Shown here: positions 48,656-61,424 of the stretch, in pieces
How the letters are laid out: the number at the start of each line of letters is the position of its first letter
How positions within the stretch are numbered: position 1 is the first letter of the stretch
Assembly (NCBI GenBank): GCA_021613535.1
Contig: CP075496.1
Location: forward strand, 1,798,001-1,862,000
Direction of reading: 5' to 3'
DNA: 64,000 bases
Source of the DNA: Adineta vaga
Taxonomy: Eukaryota; Rotifera
The notes under the pieces: model-generated
Told to the model about the DNA's origin: nothing
The model's database searches: none
Seen by the model: only the letters and a program-made list of their open reading frames with translations
Program-made: the position numbers and the translations under genes

Positions 48656-51600
48656 TTATCGTTCCAATAGATGTACAAGTTCCATCATTTCTTGTGCTAA
48701 ATTTGATAAACTTAAATTTGTCTGAGGTAAATAACATCCTATTCTTGTTAACATTGCTTCAATTGCTTCTAACGAACATGAATGAACTTTATAATCGACT
48801 GAACTTGACAACGATGCCATCCATGTCTTCAATGTCGATGATATTTTAGCTCGAATTTCCAAAGCTTTCAAAGACATTTTACTTGTCGTTAAATCACTAT
48901 TATTATCATCAACGAAATAATTTAATCTTAAACCAGCAATAGTAAGTAATTGAAAAGCAAGTGCTTGTCTATCATGTATACGATTTTCTTCATGTATTGC
49001 TAAATTATCATAATTATAAGCATATAAAAGTGAAATATAATGTCGACGAATATATTCATGATCAACGAGCATATCTGTTGATAAACGTAGAATATTTTCA
49101 AAGATTTTCTCATCGAATGATTTCATATTATCATGTTGTTCAAAGATTGTATTTAATAAACGTTCGAAAAATAATTGTCGTTTATTCGAAATTGTTCCAT
49201 CGACATCATCAGTCACCAATGGATGAGAATAAAGATCAGTAAAAAATGCATGTATACCTTTAGTATCAAAGAGAGAATAGGGTCGAATTGATTTGATATG
49301 ATAATACATTAGATAATATAAGATTAAGATTAATTTATCATGATGTAAAACTAAATGACCATTCGCAGGTTTTTGTTCCATAACAATGTCAAGTAATGAA
49401 TTTTGTTGATCATTCTGTTCCAATGCTAAAGAAGTTGTATAAAGATTAACGAATGGTGAGATTGGTTCAACTGAAAAACGAAAAAAAAAGACGTTCAAAT
49501 CACAATGACATTTGAGTTTACCTAATTGATCGGAGAAGATTGTATTTGTATCTATTTGCCAGACATCATCGATATTAAAGATAGGTATTTCATTCAATTG
49601 ATTATAAATCGATTCAATAAAAGTATTGAAGAAATCTTTGGATAATTTTTCTAAGAAATTTATTAAATCTTTTTCACTTAATCGTAGTTCTTTATAACAT
49701 AAACGATCTTTAGGAATTTTACCAATTTTTTCAATTAATTGTGTTAATGTTACTATTCGAGAACGTAGATATGTATGCCATAAAAGTGAACCAAGATTTT
49801 GTTTGATAATTCCAATTTGAATTTGATTATAAAACGTTAATGATTGATAAAAAAGATCATTGATCGTTCGATTTGTTAATGTTAATGTCGAATTTGCTGC
49901 AGATAGTAATTGTTTATTCCACATTGTCATCGAAATCCAACATGAATAAATCAAAAGAACAGTTGGTTCAAATGTATGTGGAAGAATTTGTCGACAAATG
50001 GATAAATTCGCTAGAAAAAGAAAATAGATGAAAATATCAAGTTTCTGGTATTTTGTTTCTTACTTTGAAATGAATTTTCATTTGTTGAATTGATTGATAA
50101 CCATGTTGGTGAAATATTTGCATCGATAATTTGACGAGTGAGAAGTTCAAGGAGATAATCATGTCGATGTTTGATAAAAATTGTTTCGACTGTCAATTCA
50201 TTGATTGTTGTATCATAAGACTGATTTTGTTCATCATGAATTTTCATTGATGAATAGAAATTTTGTATTGCAACTAATGCGGATAGACGACGAATTAACA
50301 ATGAAGAATAAAAGTCTTTATCATAGATTCGAAAGATTAATGATAATAGAAGAGCTGTTAAAGCATTAGTACTTTTTTCTAATGTTATTTTTAATAAATT
50401 TTTATTATTATTCATTGAATAAAGAATTGAAAAGATTTGTTTCCATGTTTGAATTGATCTTGGAAGATTTAATGGGATAGAAAGTAATGAATGGAAACAA
50501 AGTAAGACGAGATCATCATTTTTTAAATGAAGTAATCGTAAATAAGTACGAAATTTCTCTTGAAAATCTTCATTATCATTGTACCATAACCATGAAGAGA
50601 ATAGATATGAACCAAGAAGTGAAAAATCTTCAGAATTAATTGTTAATTTTATTTCAAGTTGATCATTAATTGAATGAGAATGACGAGATGAAATAAACAT
50701 CGATTGAAATTGACCAAAACTAAAATTTGTATTGAATATATTTTCATTATCATCAACGATAAAATGAACTTTTTTCTTCGAATTATTCATTCGTTTTTGA
50801 AATTCTTGTTCGAATAAACGATAATATAACGTTGTTTCATCATCATTTAATTCCAATTCATTTTGAAATTCCTTGAAGAAAACAAAAAAACAAAAAAATA
50901 GAAATCTTCTTTTCATTATGTTTTTACTTCTTTAGAAAACAATTTTTCGTTGATAGATATGGATAATTGATGATCCGTTCGATATTGTTCAATAACCGTG
51001 TAAATATTCAGAAGAGTCAAAGCATTATTACAAAATTCTTGTAAATGAGTTGAATCTTGTGGATTATGATGATGTGAATTTTTCTCTGAATCAATTTGAA
51101 TTTCATTGATAAACATACGAATAGTATTTAAATCGAGATAATCAGCATGAAATACAAGATCGAGAATTTCCGATTGACATTCAAGTGATATTAAACGTTT
51201 TAATTGTTGAAGAATGTCAGTTTTTAATGATTCATTATCATCATTTGATTCTTTTAGAAGACGACGTACTTGACGTACTATCATTATATCATGTGCACGT
51301 TGATTATTTCGATCACTAAATAGAATAAAAAGTATATTCTCTTCTCAATGATCGATCGTTAATTGAATATGAAACCTTAGGATAAGATGAAAAGGAATTT
51401 GAAATGTTTTAATTTCTCCATTTTCTTCGAGTAATATACATTGTTTATATTGTGATAATTTCGAAGAATTTGAACCACTACTTGACCATCCGAGTGTATA
51501 ATGTTCAAGATTAATTAAATGACTATTTTTCGATACATTAAATGCAGCAACACGTGCACCTTGTTGACAACCCCAGATCTAAATATTTAATATGAAATTT

Positions 51601-53678
51601 TCATCCATTTGTTTTGAATATATAATTCTTACTTCAACTAATTGCCGTTTTGGTGCATGAATAACAAGAAAAAGAGCTGATTTTTTCGATGATAAACTCA
51701 TCGATGCATCACGTATCGTTGATTCTTCAATTTGAATAAAACCAATTTCAGCTTCTCGATAACCTTTGAAAATTCGAATAGCAATGCCACGATGAATATC
51801 ATAGACAATGATTCGACCAAAACTATCACAAACAGCAGCTATATGAAGACCAGGTGAGACAATAATCTTTTCTCCATGTCGACGTAAATCTCGAATACTA
51901 AATCTAAATTAATATTTGGTTAATTTTGTTGTAAGAACAAAAAAAAGAAAACGAATTGAAAAAACTTTTCAAAATACTAACCTACTCTCAAGTTTCGTTT
52001 CCGATTCGATCTTAGGTTTACGCATTTCTGCACTTGTTGGCGTTTGTTTTACAGGCATCCATCGACTATGAAAGAAAATTTGCTAACATTTTATTCATAG
52101 AGAATACGAACATACCTAACAGCAGACATAAATGATGTTTTAACTTTATCAGCTAATGCAAATGCGACTTCATTCAAATGAAATACTTGTGCACCCTAGA
52201 AACACACGAAATTAATAATGAATAAGCAAAAATATTAACCTACTTCTGCACAATAATAAAAATTACAATATGGATCTGCACCAATAGTAATCAAACGAGT
52301 GAATAGAGGTGGTACAGAACGAATCTGAATAATACAAATAGTACTTTAATCTAGCAAGAAGGAAGTCTTAGTATACCTGAGCTTGATAACCACCCGTCAT
52401 GGAAGCAACACAGAATTGATCGAAACGATTATCTGTAATTAATCCTATTAAGATATTCGAGTGTAATAGAAACATGAACATATATCTTCAGATTATTAAT
52501 TACCTGCAGAAGCAAAATCAAACATTTGAGTTTGATCAGGAAAGCCCCATTTTTTAAATGATAATTGTGGTGATGATGAAGATAACATATTCGCTAAAGG
52601 AAACATCATTTACAAAGAAAATTGAACATCGATATCTTACTTGATTTTAATGCATGATCTCGACAAACTTTCAATAATTGATACAAGGATAAACCATCAA
52701 TGACAACAAGAATTGATGAACGATATTGAATATATAATTCATCCGGCTAAAATTCATAAAATAGATTCGAAAATATCTGAATAGAAAACTGTACTTGTTC
52801 TATTAAACTTCGAATATGTGAAGGAAATTGTGTATGACATTTCAATTGAACTACAGATTCATCATGAAATATTTGTGAAAATAATAATATTCCATCCTAA
52901 GAATAAATATATTATTGAAATGATTTTCATAGAATTTTTCCTTTCGTTTCGTTTACTTCAGTATACATTCGAACATAACCAGAAGTAAAACCAACAATGA
53001 TACATGTCCATTCTGGTGATGATCTAAATAATAAAATCTATTTGGATTCTATTCTTTGTTCGCAATTGTTCTACCTTTTTGTACTCGAAGCAATAGGTAA
53101 ACAAAGAACACTAGTAATTCTTTCACTGAAACGAAATTTTTTGTATTAAAAAATGGTGAAATGTTTTGGTGATTATTATTACTTCGATTCAACTTGTAAT
53201 TTTGTATCAAAAGATGCCGTAAAATTTGATTGTTCTTGACTTGATCCTTTATTTTTTGCTAATCGATTAGAAAAGAAAAACGAAAGATTTAGGGTTCGAG
53301 ACGTCTGATCAACTAACCTGTCGAAACAACAATCTGTTGATCAAAAGCAGTAACAAGAAAATTCAATGTAGGAGAAAATGCTATTTTACATTCACGTAAC
53401 CATTGATTACGTCCACTCAATGTTTTCTTCTTTTTCTTTCCATATGACGATAGAAGTGCAGCTGTTCGAGCGACACTTTCCGATGCTAAATAAACATACG
53501 ATTAGAGAATCTTATTGATGATGAAGAGAGATCTTATCTCACTTGGTAAATCATCATCTTCGGTATCAGTTGTTTGATCATTAGGATCATTTAGAGAATC
53601 AAGTAGATGAGGAAGAAGAACTGCTCGAATTCGTGATAAATCATCGATGGTTGATATCGTATTCAAAGAACAAGCCAT
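48656..53678 (-). CDS. RAB3GAP2: Rab3 GTPase-activating protein non-catalytic subunit
   Basis: About 20 exons. It begins [20 protein letters not shown], like the MACSIVQ... start of the vertebrate protein. The N-terminal beta-propeller half has [77 protein letters not shown] and a closing [18 protein letters not shown], all close to RAB3GAP2. The long C-terminal half is helical and poorly conserved. RAB3GAP2 pairs with RAB3GAP1: the complex is a GAP for Rab3 and an exchange factor for Rab18, working in exocytosis, ER-lipid droplet traffic and autophagy. I see no frameshift across the exons examined. The sister subunit is not in the window. The next gene starts about 880 bases upstream, divergently. 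Confidence 0.92.
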
Positions 53679-54562
53679 CTGAAGAGAGAAAAATGATTTA
53701 TGCTTTCGACGAGAGAAGCTTTTATTTATTCAGCTGTATTGTATTGTATTGTACTTCTAAACAAATTCTGTTTGAATGTGATAATGAAGTTCTATTTGGT
53801 AAATGTAACCTTATGTCAGAATATTTAGTCGAATCAGCTGGTTCATCATTATCCTATTGGTGAAAATCATCATCCAATTCAATTTAAATGGATTTTACAG
53901 AAATTTTCAATACATTAATGATAGTAATTGATTGATAAAACACATTTTTATTGAATAAAAATTAATTTAGTAAACTATCCTTCAGCAAATACTGTCAATT
54001 ACCGCCATCTAGTTTTCTCTTTACGTTTCATAAAATATTAACTAAATTTCTACAATTTATAGAGGAAATAGATCTGAATTAAGTTTATTAACACTACAAT
54101 GATCTAGATTTGAAAAATCTTTTTCAAAGAAAAAACGACAATATATTTCCTAATTAATCAATGTAATCAAATGTCATTTATTCTTTTCTTCTTCTTCTTC
54201 TTCTTCTTTCTTATCCATGCCATCAAAAGAAGACAAGTTCAAGTATAAAGAAAAGGAAAATTAAAATATTCCGGACGTATTGTATCTCATTCTCGAACAG
54301 GTATACAGAACATTTAAAAAGAGAAAAGAAAGGATAGAAGAAAAAAGTGCGTGTATGTGTGTGTGTGGCTGACTGACAAAGAAGCATCAGCACGCTCAAA
54401 TGAAAGTATCAAACTAGGAAAAGCTTTGACAAGTATATATTATGACAGACATGTAATCTTCCTATTTCATCATCAAAGTTTTCTCATTTATTAAAGGTTT
54501 CATAAGAAAACGAAGCAGTTAAACTGCATACATACAGAATAACTTGGTTTACACATCTTATC
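53679..54562. promoter_or_regulatory. Divergent promoter region (RAB3GAP2 / CNG channel)
   Basis: About 880 bases between head-to-head genes. A CTT trinucleotide repeat lies at 54187-54208, a TG repeat near 54355-54366, and the sequence tgacaagtatatattatg near 54430 includes a TATA-like word. A frame at 53633-53863 crosses the RAB3GAP2 start and is not called. Confidence 0.45.
54187..54208. repeat. CTT trinucleotide repeat
   Basis: About seven TTC/CTT units in the intergenic region upstream of the CNG channel gene. Confidence 0.75.
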
Positions 54563-56756
54563 ATGAATAACAACTTAGAACAAACGACAGTTTTAAATTC
54601 TAATCAAGAACAATTAAACAAATTGGACAATCATAACAGATTCGTGAATGTAAGTTTCTTTGTATAGAGAAGAATTTTATTGAAGATTTCTATAGCGTTT
54701 TCGTCAATGGATACGACCGAGTTCTCAACATCATAAAGAATTGCAATCCAGTGATTCTCCTCCGACAGATAAAGCTCCAGCAGCTAAAGATGAAAATAGG
54801 TTTAGTAATAAAATATTTATTAGACATAGAATTTTTTTCTTCTTATTTAATATTTTTCAATAGAAATTGGATTGTCGATCCTTCGGAATCCTTTTTTTAT
54901 TATTGGTCAGCTATTGTTTCAATTGCTGTTCTCTACAATTTAGTTATTTTGATCGGTCGAAGTGCCTTTCTTCTTCTTCAAGAACGTCTTTTTATTCTTT
55001 GGCTTATTTGTGATTATCTTTGTGATCTATGTTATATTATTGATACGTTTGTACAATCACGAAAGACTTATCTCGAACAAGGTCTAGTTGTTCATGATAT
55101 AAAAAAATTACGTAAACATTATATGCATAGTCGAGCATTTATATTAGATATTATTTCATTATTACCAACAGATTTTTTATATTTTATGCCTCAACTTTAT
55201 CTTTTACCATCATTACGTTTTAATCGTATTGTTCGTGTTTATCGTTTTATGGAATTTTCCGATAAAGTCGAAACTCAGACAAATCATCCGAATATATTTC
55301 GTCTTGTTTCATTATTAACAATGATTGTTATATTAATTCATTGGAATGCATGTTTCTATTTCATTATTAGTCGATGGATTGGTTATTCAACTGATTCATG
55401 GGTTTATAATATGAATATACCAACTGGAACTACATTATCAACACAATATATCTATTGCTTCTTTTGGTCAACATTAGTATTGACAAATATTGGTGAAGTA
55501 CCACCACCAGAATCAGATGTAAGTAAAATCAGAATCGATGTTATCTGGCTAAGTTTGATATTTTTAGTTTGAAATTCTCTTTGTAACTGCAGACTTTCTT
55601 CTTGGTGTTATCGTTTTTGCTACTAGTAAGTGATAAGTTGTTTTTTTTATTTACTTACTCTGACTTTTAAATGAGTTGTTTTTGATTTCCAATAGTCGTT
55701 GGTAATGTTGGTTCAATTATTACTAATATGAATACAGTTCGTGCAGATTTTCGACAAAAAGTTGATCAAATTAAACAATATATGGGATTTCGAAAAGTTG
55801 GCACCGAACTTGAACGACGTGTCATTACTTGGTTCGATTATTTATGGTTACAAAAGCAAGTTGCCAATGAAGATGAAGTCTTAGGTAGAAAGGAATTCTT
55901 GAAATAAAACAACGAATCTATCTTTTTTTTTCCTATAAAAGATTCTTTACCACAGAAATTACGTGTTGAAATAGCTATTCATGTACATCTAGCAGCATTA
56001 AAACGTGTACCGATTTTTGCAGAAGCACAACCAGGTTTACTTGTTGAACTTGTAACTCGACTTAAATTACAAATCTTTAGTCCAGGAGATTATGTTTGTA
56101 AAAAAGGTATGAAATATGATTGTTATTTATAATTCATTGAAATTTCAGTTCGTTAGGTGATATTGGTAAAGAAATGTATATAATTAAACGTGGTCGATTA
56201 AGTGTAGTTTCTGATGATGGAACAAAAATATTTGTTACGCTTGAAGAAGGAAGTGTCTTTGGAGAAATATCTATACTTAATATTCCAGGTAATCTTCATG
56301 TTTTAATTGATACCACGTTGAAATAGAATTGATTTGCTCTTAGGAAGTAAAACAGGAAATCGTCGAACAGCAAATATTCGAAGTGTTGGTTATTCCGATT
56401 TATTTTGTTTAACAAAACAAGATTTATGGGAAGTATTAGCTGAATATCCATCAGCACGTGATACATTGATTGAACGTGGTAAAGCACATTTACGAAAAGA
56501 TAATTTATTGGATGAAGATGCAGCACAAACTGCTTTACTTGATCAAGCTGCTGTACCGGATAAAGTCGCTCGAATTCAAAATAATATTGATAAATTAGAA
56601 ACACGTATGGCACGTATTATGGGTGAATATAAAGCAAATATGAATGCACTTGGTCAACGTTTACAAACAATTGAACAACTTGCTGAAGAAAAATATGGAA
56701 CTCTTTCTCCTGATGAAAATCTACTCGACATTGAAATTAATGTTAAGGATGTTTGA
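54563..56756 (+). CDS. Cyclic nucleotide-gated cation channel, alpha type
   Basis: Eight exons (54563-54649, 54696-54799, 54864-55518, 55568-55625, 55696-55884, 55942-56106, 56157-56288, 56344-56756) give about 600 residues. The start of the channel core is [20 protein letters not shown]4-like residues include [15 protein letters not shown]. The pore reads [20 protein letters not shown], where CNG channels usually have TTIGE. S6 leads to the C-linker ([26 protein letters not shown]). The cyclic-nucleotide-binding domain has [17 protein letters not shown] and the phosphate cassette FGEISIL with [19 protein letters not shown]-like coiled coil ([21 protein letters not shown]) follows, as in alpha subunits that trimerise. 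Such channels carry Na+ and Ca2+ in response to cGMP/cAMP in sensory cells. The N-terminus is short. No stops or broken splice sites were seen. Confidence 0.9.
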
Positions 56757-57953
56757 TTATTTTTTATATGTATAATCAGTTTTTTTTTGTATAACATTCC
56801 AGAAGTATTTGTGTTTATGTGATGTAAATGTTATTTGAGAAGATAGTTATAATAAGTTCAAGTATTGTTCAATTCTCACGCACATTTATACGTAATGCTC
56901 AATTCTCTTCAATAACTTACTAAAGACAAATGTTCATTTTGAATAGTGGCAAAAAGAACACACTGAGATTCCAGATGATTCTACTTGTACCATCCTCTTG
57001 TGTATTATTTTATTTCATATCTTTATACGAATAACTGACATTCCAATAGACATACTAACTGCTCCAAAAACACAAGAATAACATACCGCCTTGCTTCTTT
57101 TTCTTCTCTTATAAAATATGATTGATACATACATCACATTTTCTCAGTATGTGATCTTTCGTTTACTCACATAAAGATAGCAATCGTGATGTTTTTTAAA
57201 ATATGTCGGTACTCTTTCTTCATAGATATGTATATATATATATATATCGATCAAGAAAAAAAGAAATATACTTTTTCTTCATTTACAGACAAAGATAAGA
57301 ATCATCATCATCATCACCCTCAAAGAAACAGGTTTGGATGGATATTCAACTGTATATTGATTTGAAATGTTTTTCGTCTTGTTTTATCGCATTTGATTAA
57401 CACGATTAATTTATGATCAATATATTCATGAGCATTTATCGATATTTTGAATAAGATGAATTCGACAATAATAGTTTCGACACGCGATATGTCAAGAAAA
57501 CGAAGAGTCAATTATTTATTGACCGTTATCGGTCTACCTTCTTTCAAGTCATCTCTATGTCTTCTGCTTCGTTGATTAGAATATACATAGAGAGCGAGAG
57601 TGAATTAAAGTTATAAAGTAAGCAGCAATCTGCCATTCGTTTATTTCGAACTTTACGGTTTATACATATACACATATACATATATAGATGTGAAAAAGAA
57701 GGAAGAAGGCCGTTGAGGACTGACCGTTTATCCTTCTCTCTATCCAGATCAAGAAAAAGGAGATTCGTTCTTTTCTCTCTCTTTCTCTCTCTCTTCTATA
57801 TAACTCCTACATCTTCTTGTTCATACGGGCGAACAATCGTATATACGACGACAGAAAAGAGAAGTAGTCATACATCATCATTCATTCATTCGTTTTTTAG
57901 ATCTGTTTACAACATTTTATTGTTAGTTATTGTCGTGATCAATAAAAAAGAAA
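56757..57953. other. Intergenic region and 5' leader of the mutarotase-like gene
   Basis: About 1.2 kb without a credible frame. A TA repeat lies at 57230-57248. From about 57590 the sequence becomes CT/GA-rich, with a possible TATA-like tataaag near 57615, and is probably the promoter and 5' UTR of the next gene. The frame at 57713-57961 is Ser/Arg low complexity and is rejected. Confidence 0.5.
57230..57248. repeat. TA dinucleotide repeat
   Basis: About nine TA units in intergenic DNA. Confidence 0.75.
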
Positions 57954-60379
57954 ATGGATAACAATGGTGCAACCTTCTCCTCTCAAACAAGTCCAAATAC
58001 TGGCAATCCACTCAATCCTCTTCCTATTCCACCTTTAACAGTTGAACCACCTTCAACCACAACTGTCGAAGCAATTGTTTCAACTCCTTTAGAACCCGTA
58101 TTCACAGCAACAGAACCGGTAGGACAAACAAATATTGACGGAAATGTACAAGCTCATTTCGATGTTAATTATCAGGCTCATGATGTTGCCTTAGCAGCAG
58201 CAGCAGCAACAACAAAACCCAATGAACATCAATCTAAAACAGGTTTCCAAAAAACTGAACATCATAAACTAGATATGGATGATAATGATGATCATCTTGA
58301 TAAATCAAAATTAAGATTTTCAATGTTAAACAAATTATTTCTTATCTTGGCTATTGTATGCTTTGCACTCTTTCTTTGTAGTCTTGCATTCATTATTGCC
58401 AATCTTGGAAATGTAAGTCCACTCACAATATCTTTTGTTTGTTTGATGATTGGAGTATAAGGCTTGACGAGAAAAGATAGATGTATTGAGTATATGTTTG
58501 TATGTATTGAAAGGATTCATCATTGAACGAACTACTGTTGTTGTATGTGTGTGTGTGTATGTGTGTATAGTCAATACAAAAGCTACTTTCAGGGACAAAC
58601 ATACAGTGTAATTAGAGAATGTGTAGGAAAGAAAACAATAGCCATTCATTATCTTCTGCTCATCGATTGATTGAATAGAAATATGCCAGATCGATCATTT
58701 CTGACAATTGAAAGACGAACATCTTTATCATAAAGATGTATCTGTTCAAGGTTACTAGATGATAATCATTAATTAATCATTGATCAAATCAAATCGAAAG
58801 CAATAAGAAAGGAGAAAATGTTTTCTTTTTGTTTAATCAAAAAGAAGATGAAGATTTTCTATATTGATAAATAACATAGCAATAATTCGCTCGTTGATTT
58901 ATATAAATACCTTCTGGTCAACGTGTAAGAATACTTGAGACAATGCCATTATGAAGTGTACTTAAGAAATTCGAAGTGTCGTGCAATTTGTTGAAATAAT
59001 TTTTTAAAAGCTATTCCTGTTGATTTTATACAGAGAAAAAGACATACTTATTGAGAAACATGCTAGATAATGATATTCATTTTCTAATTAATTTCTGAAT
59101 TCAGAAAGAAGTGAGACTATATTTGTGTGGAATTTAACACTTCTATTTCGTGAGACTGATCAAAACTGTCAAAGACAATTCGTTTTCTTTTCATTTGCAC
59201 CAGAGAATGAATCTTTATCTTTCTAGTTATATGGCAAACACGATGGTCGTGGTTTCTCTTTAATAAGTCCTTCAACTGCACATGATGGTTATCTTGGATC
59301 TTCGGAACGAAATATTTCCGATGAATATTTTAATATAACACATCCAAATAATAATGGCATCATTGTCGTTATATCTCGCAAGGGTGCATCTATTCATGAT
59401 ATTTTAATTCCTTATAAACATCACGATGGAAGAAAATATCGTTCTATTGTTGTTCAAGGCGGTGAAGAAAATCATTTTGGTTCTGTACGTTTTGGTTTTG
59501 ATGATCCACAAAATCCAATGGATATGGTCTATCAATTACCTTCCAACTATCCATTGTTAAATGTTTATCAAGAACAATGGACAATGCTTGCTGATGAAAC
59601 AAAACCGTATCGTGTACGTTTTATACGTGATTTAGTTCAAATTATTTATGAATTTTCTTCAATTAATCCTAATCAATTGATTATGACAACAATGATTGCA
59701 CCAGCATCAAATGAACAACTTATTGCTGATCCAACAAATAATGTTTATTTCAATTTACGTGGTTATGGTACTTTAAACACTGTAAGAATAGTCTCTATTT
59801 TGATTAACAAAAGTTTTTTCATCAAATTTTGTTTTCTTATTTAGCATTATTTGAACTTAAGTTCATCCGATCCTATTGATATTTCTAATGGACAAAAAAT
59901 GGAACAATATCGATTAATACAAGCTCAACAAGTTGATCGATTAACAAATCCGAATAATTATTTCTATAAAGTTGATCGTGCTGGTATTGGAAAGAATTAT
60001 GTTGCTACGTATGTGTATTTCTTATTCGAGTTTTGTCGGACAAAAAAAAGAACTTTTTTATTATTTTAGTTTAACAGAAAGTGAAACAAAAACAACATTA
60101 CATGTTTTTTCTGATCATACTGGTGTTCGTATTGATCCATTCGGTGTTGGAGTAACTAATCAAGAAGTTAATCATGCAACAACAACGCCTGATATGCGTG
60201 GTGTACGAATTAGTCCAAGACAATCACCCAGTTATAAACCATCAGTAAGAAAATGAATGCAGTACATACGAAATGACTTCTAAATTTGTCTCTTCTAGCC
60301 AATCTATGGTCCAATATTGATTGTTTCGCCATCACAAGCTATTCATACAACATGGTGGCATTTTGAATATGAAAAATAA
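57954..60379 (+). CDS. Type II membrane protein with inactive-looking mutarotase-like ectodomain
   Basis: Five exons (57954-58412, 59227-59781, 59845-60008, 60070-60244, 60299-60379) give about 477 residues. Residues 1-125 are a polar, Pro/Thr-rich tail; 126-150 are a single membrane span (LFLILAIVCFALFLCSLAFI); the rest would be outside. The ectodomain has aldose 1-epimerase order: VVISRKGASIHDILIPYKHH, then YQLPSNYPLLN, IAPASNEQLIADPTNNVYFN LRG, TLHVFSDHTGVRI and a closing HTTWWHFEY. In the family the motif is TNHxYFNL, with a catalytic His, and a later G(I/V)xLEP holds the catalytic Glu. Here they read TNNVYFNL (Asn325) and GVRISP (Ser441). It therefore looks like a non-catalytic sugar-binding or structural relative. 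The 814-nt first intron is the longest seen in the window. Sarcoglycan was considered because of topology and rejected. Confidence 0.6.
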
Positions 60380-61424
60380 GAAATAATCCTCATTTTCTTC
60401 ACTTCCAGCAGCAATAAGTAACAACAAATCATAAGATTTAAGTGTTATATATACATAGAAAGTTTTCTTTTTCTTTTTGTTTCTCTATGTAGTTCAGTAT
60501 TTTAAGTCTATCTGAACATAGATCTTTTTCATTTCATTATATACATAATATGTGTTTGTGTGCGTGTGCTTGGTTTTTGTTGTCTAATTGAATTAGTTTG
60601 TTCGTTAATATCTTCGAAAAACAAAGAAACTTTATATAATAACATTAAGAAAGAGATTTCTTTTTTTCTCTTTTTCTTTTTTTTTCATTGTTCATGTGGT
60701 ATTTGAGATAATTGTTGCTGGAGAATTAAATAAAATTTATGTTCGTATATATGAAGTTTAAGAATGGATGGTTTTATTTTCCTCCTGAGGAATATTAATG
60801 AAAAAGAAAATGAACATTAAGAGATATATACAAAAGCACAGAAAGTGAGTGAATGAGAGAGAGAAAGAAAACGAATTGCATTTATTTCATGCACAAACAC
60901 GAATGATTATAGAAGAAGAAAAAAAACACAAATAAACAGAACATTATCACGCAATTTAAGATCTTTGATACATAAATTCTATGGTAAATTTCGTTGAAGA
61001 AAATTTATTTGTTTGTTCTTTTTTTTGTTTTGCTAATTTTCACTGTATCACTTTTCTTTTCTTTATCGAAACAAATCTCTTTCGTTGCGAATTGTATTAT
61101 TAATAAGAAACAAGAAAAAAATTGAATAGTACGTATGTTTGTATGAGAGAAAGAATCAGAAGGAATGAGTTTTAGAGTAAAAATAGACTATTTCAAGCTA
61201 CTACATAAATAAACAGACAAAACATATTGGTGGTGGAAGACACACTACAAACAATTAAACAAATATATGTGTTTGTTTTTTCTTCTATGGAGAGATAATA
61301 ACGCAAAAACCACCACCACCACCACCATCAGATCAGAAACAGAATTATCATTATCAACAAATGTGTTAAAAAAACAATTGAAAATCATATATATTGAAAG
61401 AATATGTTGAAATATATGAGAGAT
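60380..61424. other. Convergent spacer, 3' UTRs
   Basis: About 1 kb between tail-to-tail genes. Low-complexity T-rich and A-rich DNA with AATAAA-like words near 60728 and a short CCA repeat near 61310-61326. No gene or RNA was recognised. Confidence 0.5.

Noticed and set aside
57954-60379. Sarcoglycan (gamma/delta/zeta) identity
   Set aside because: The type II topology fits, but the ectodomain shows mutarotase motifs and lacks the sarcoglycan Cys-containing end.
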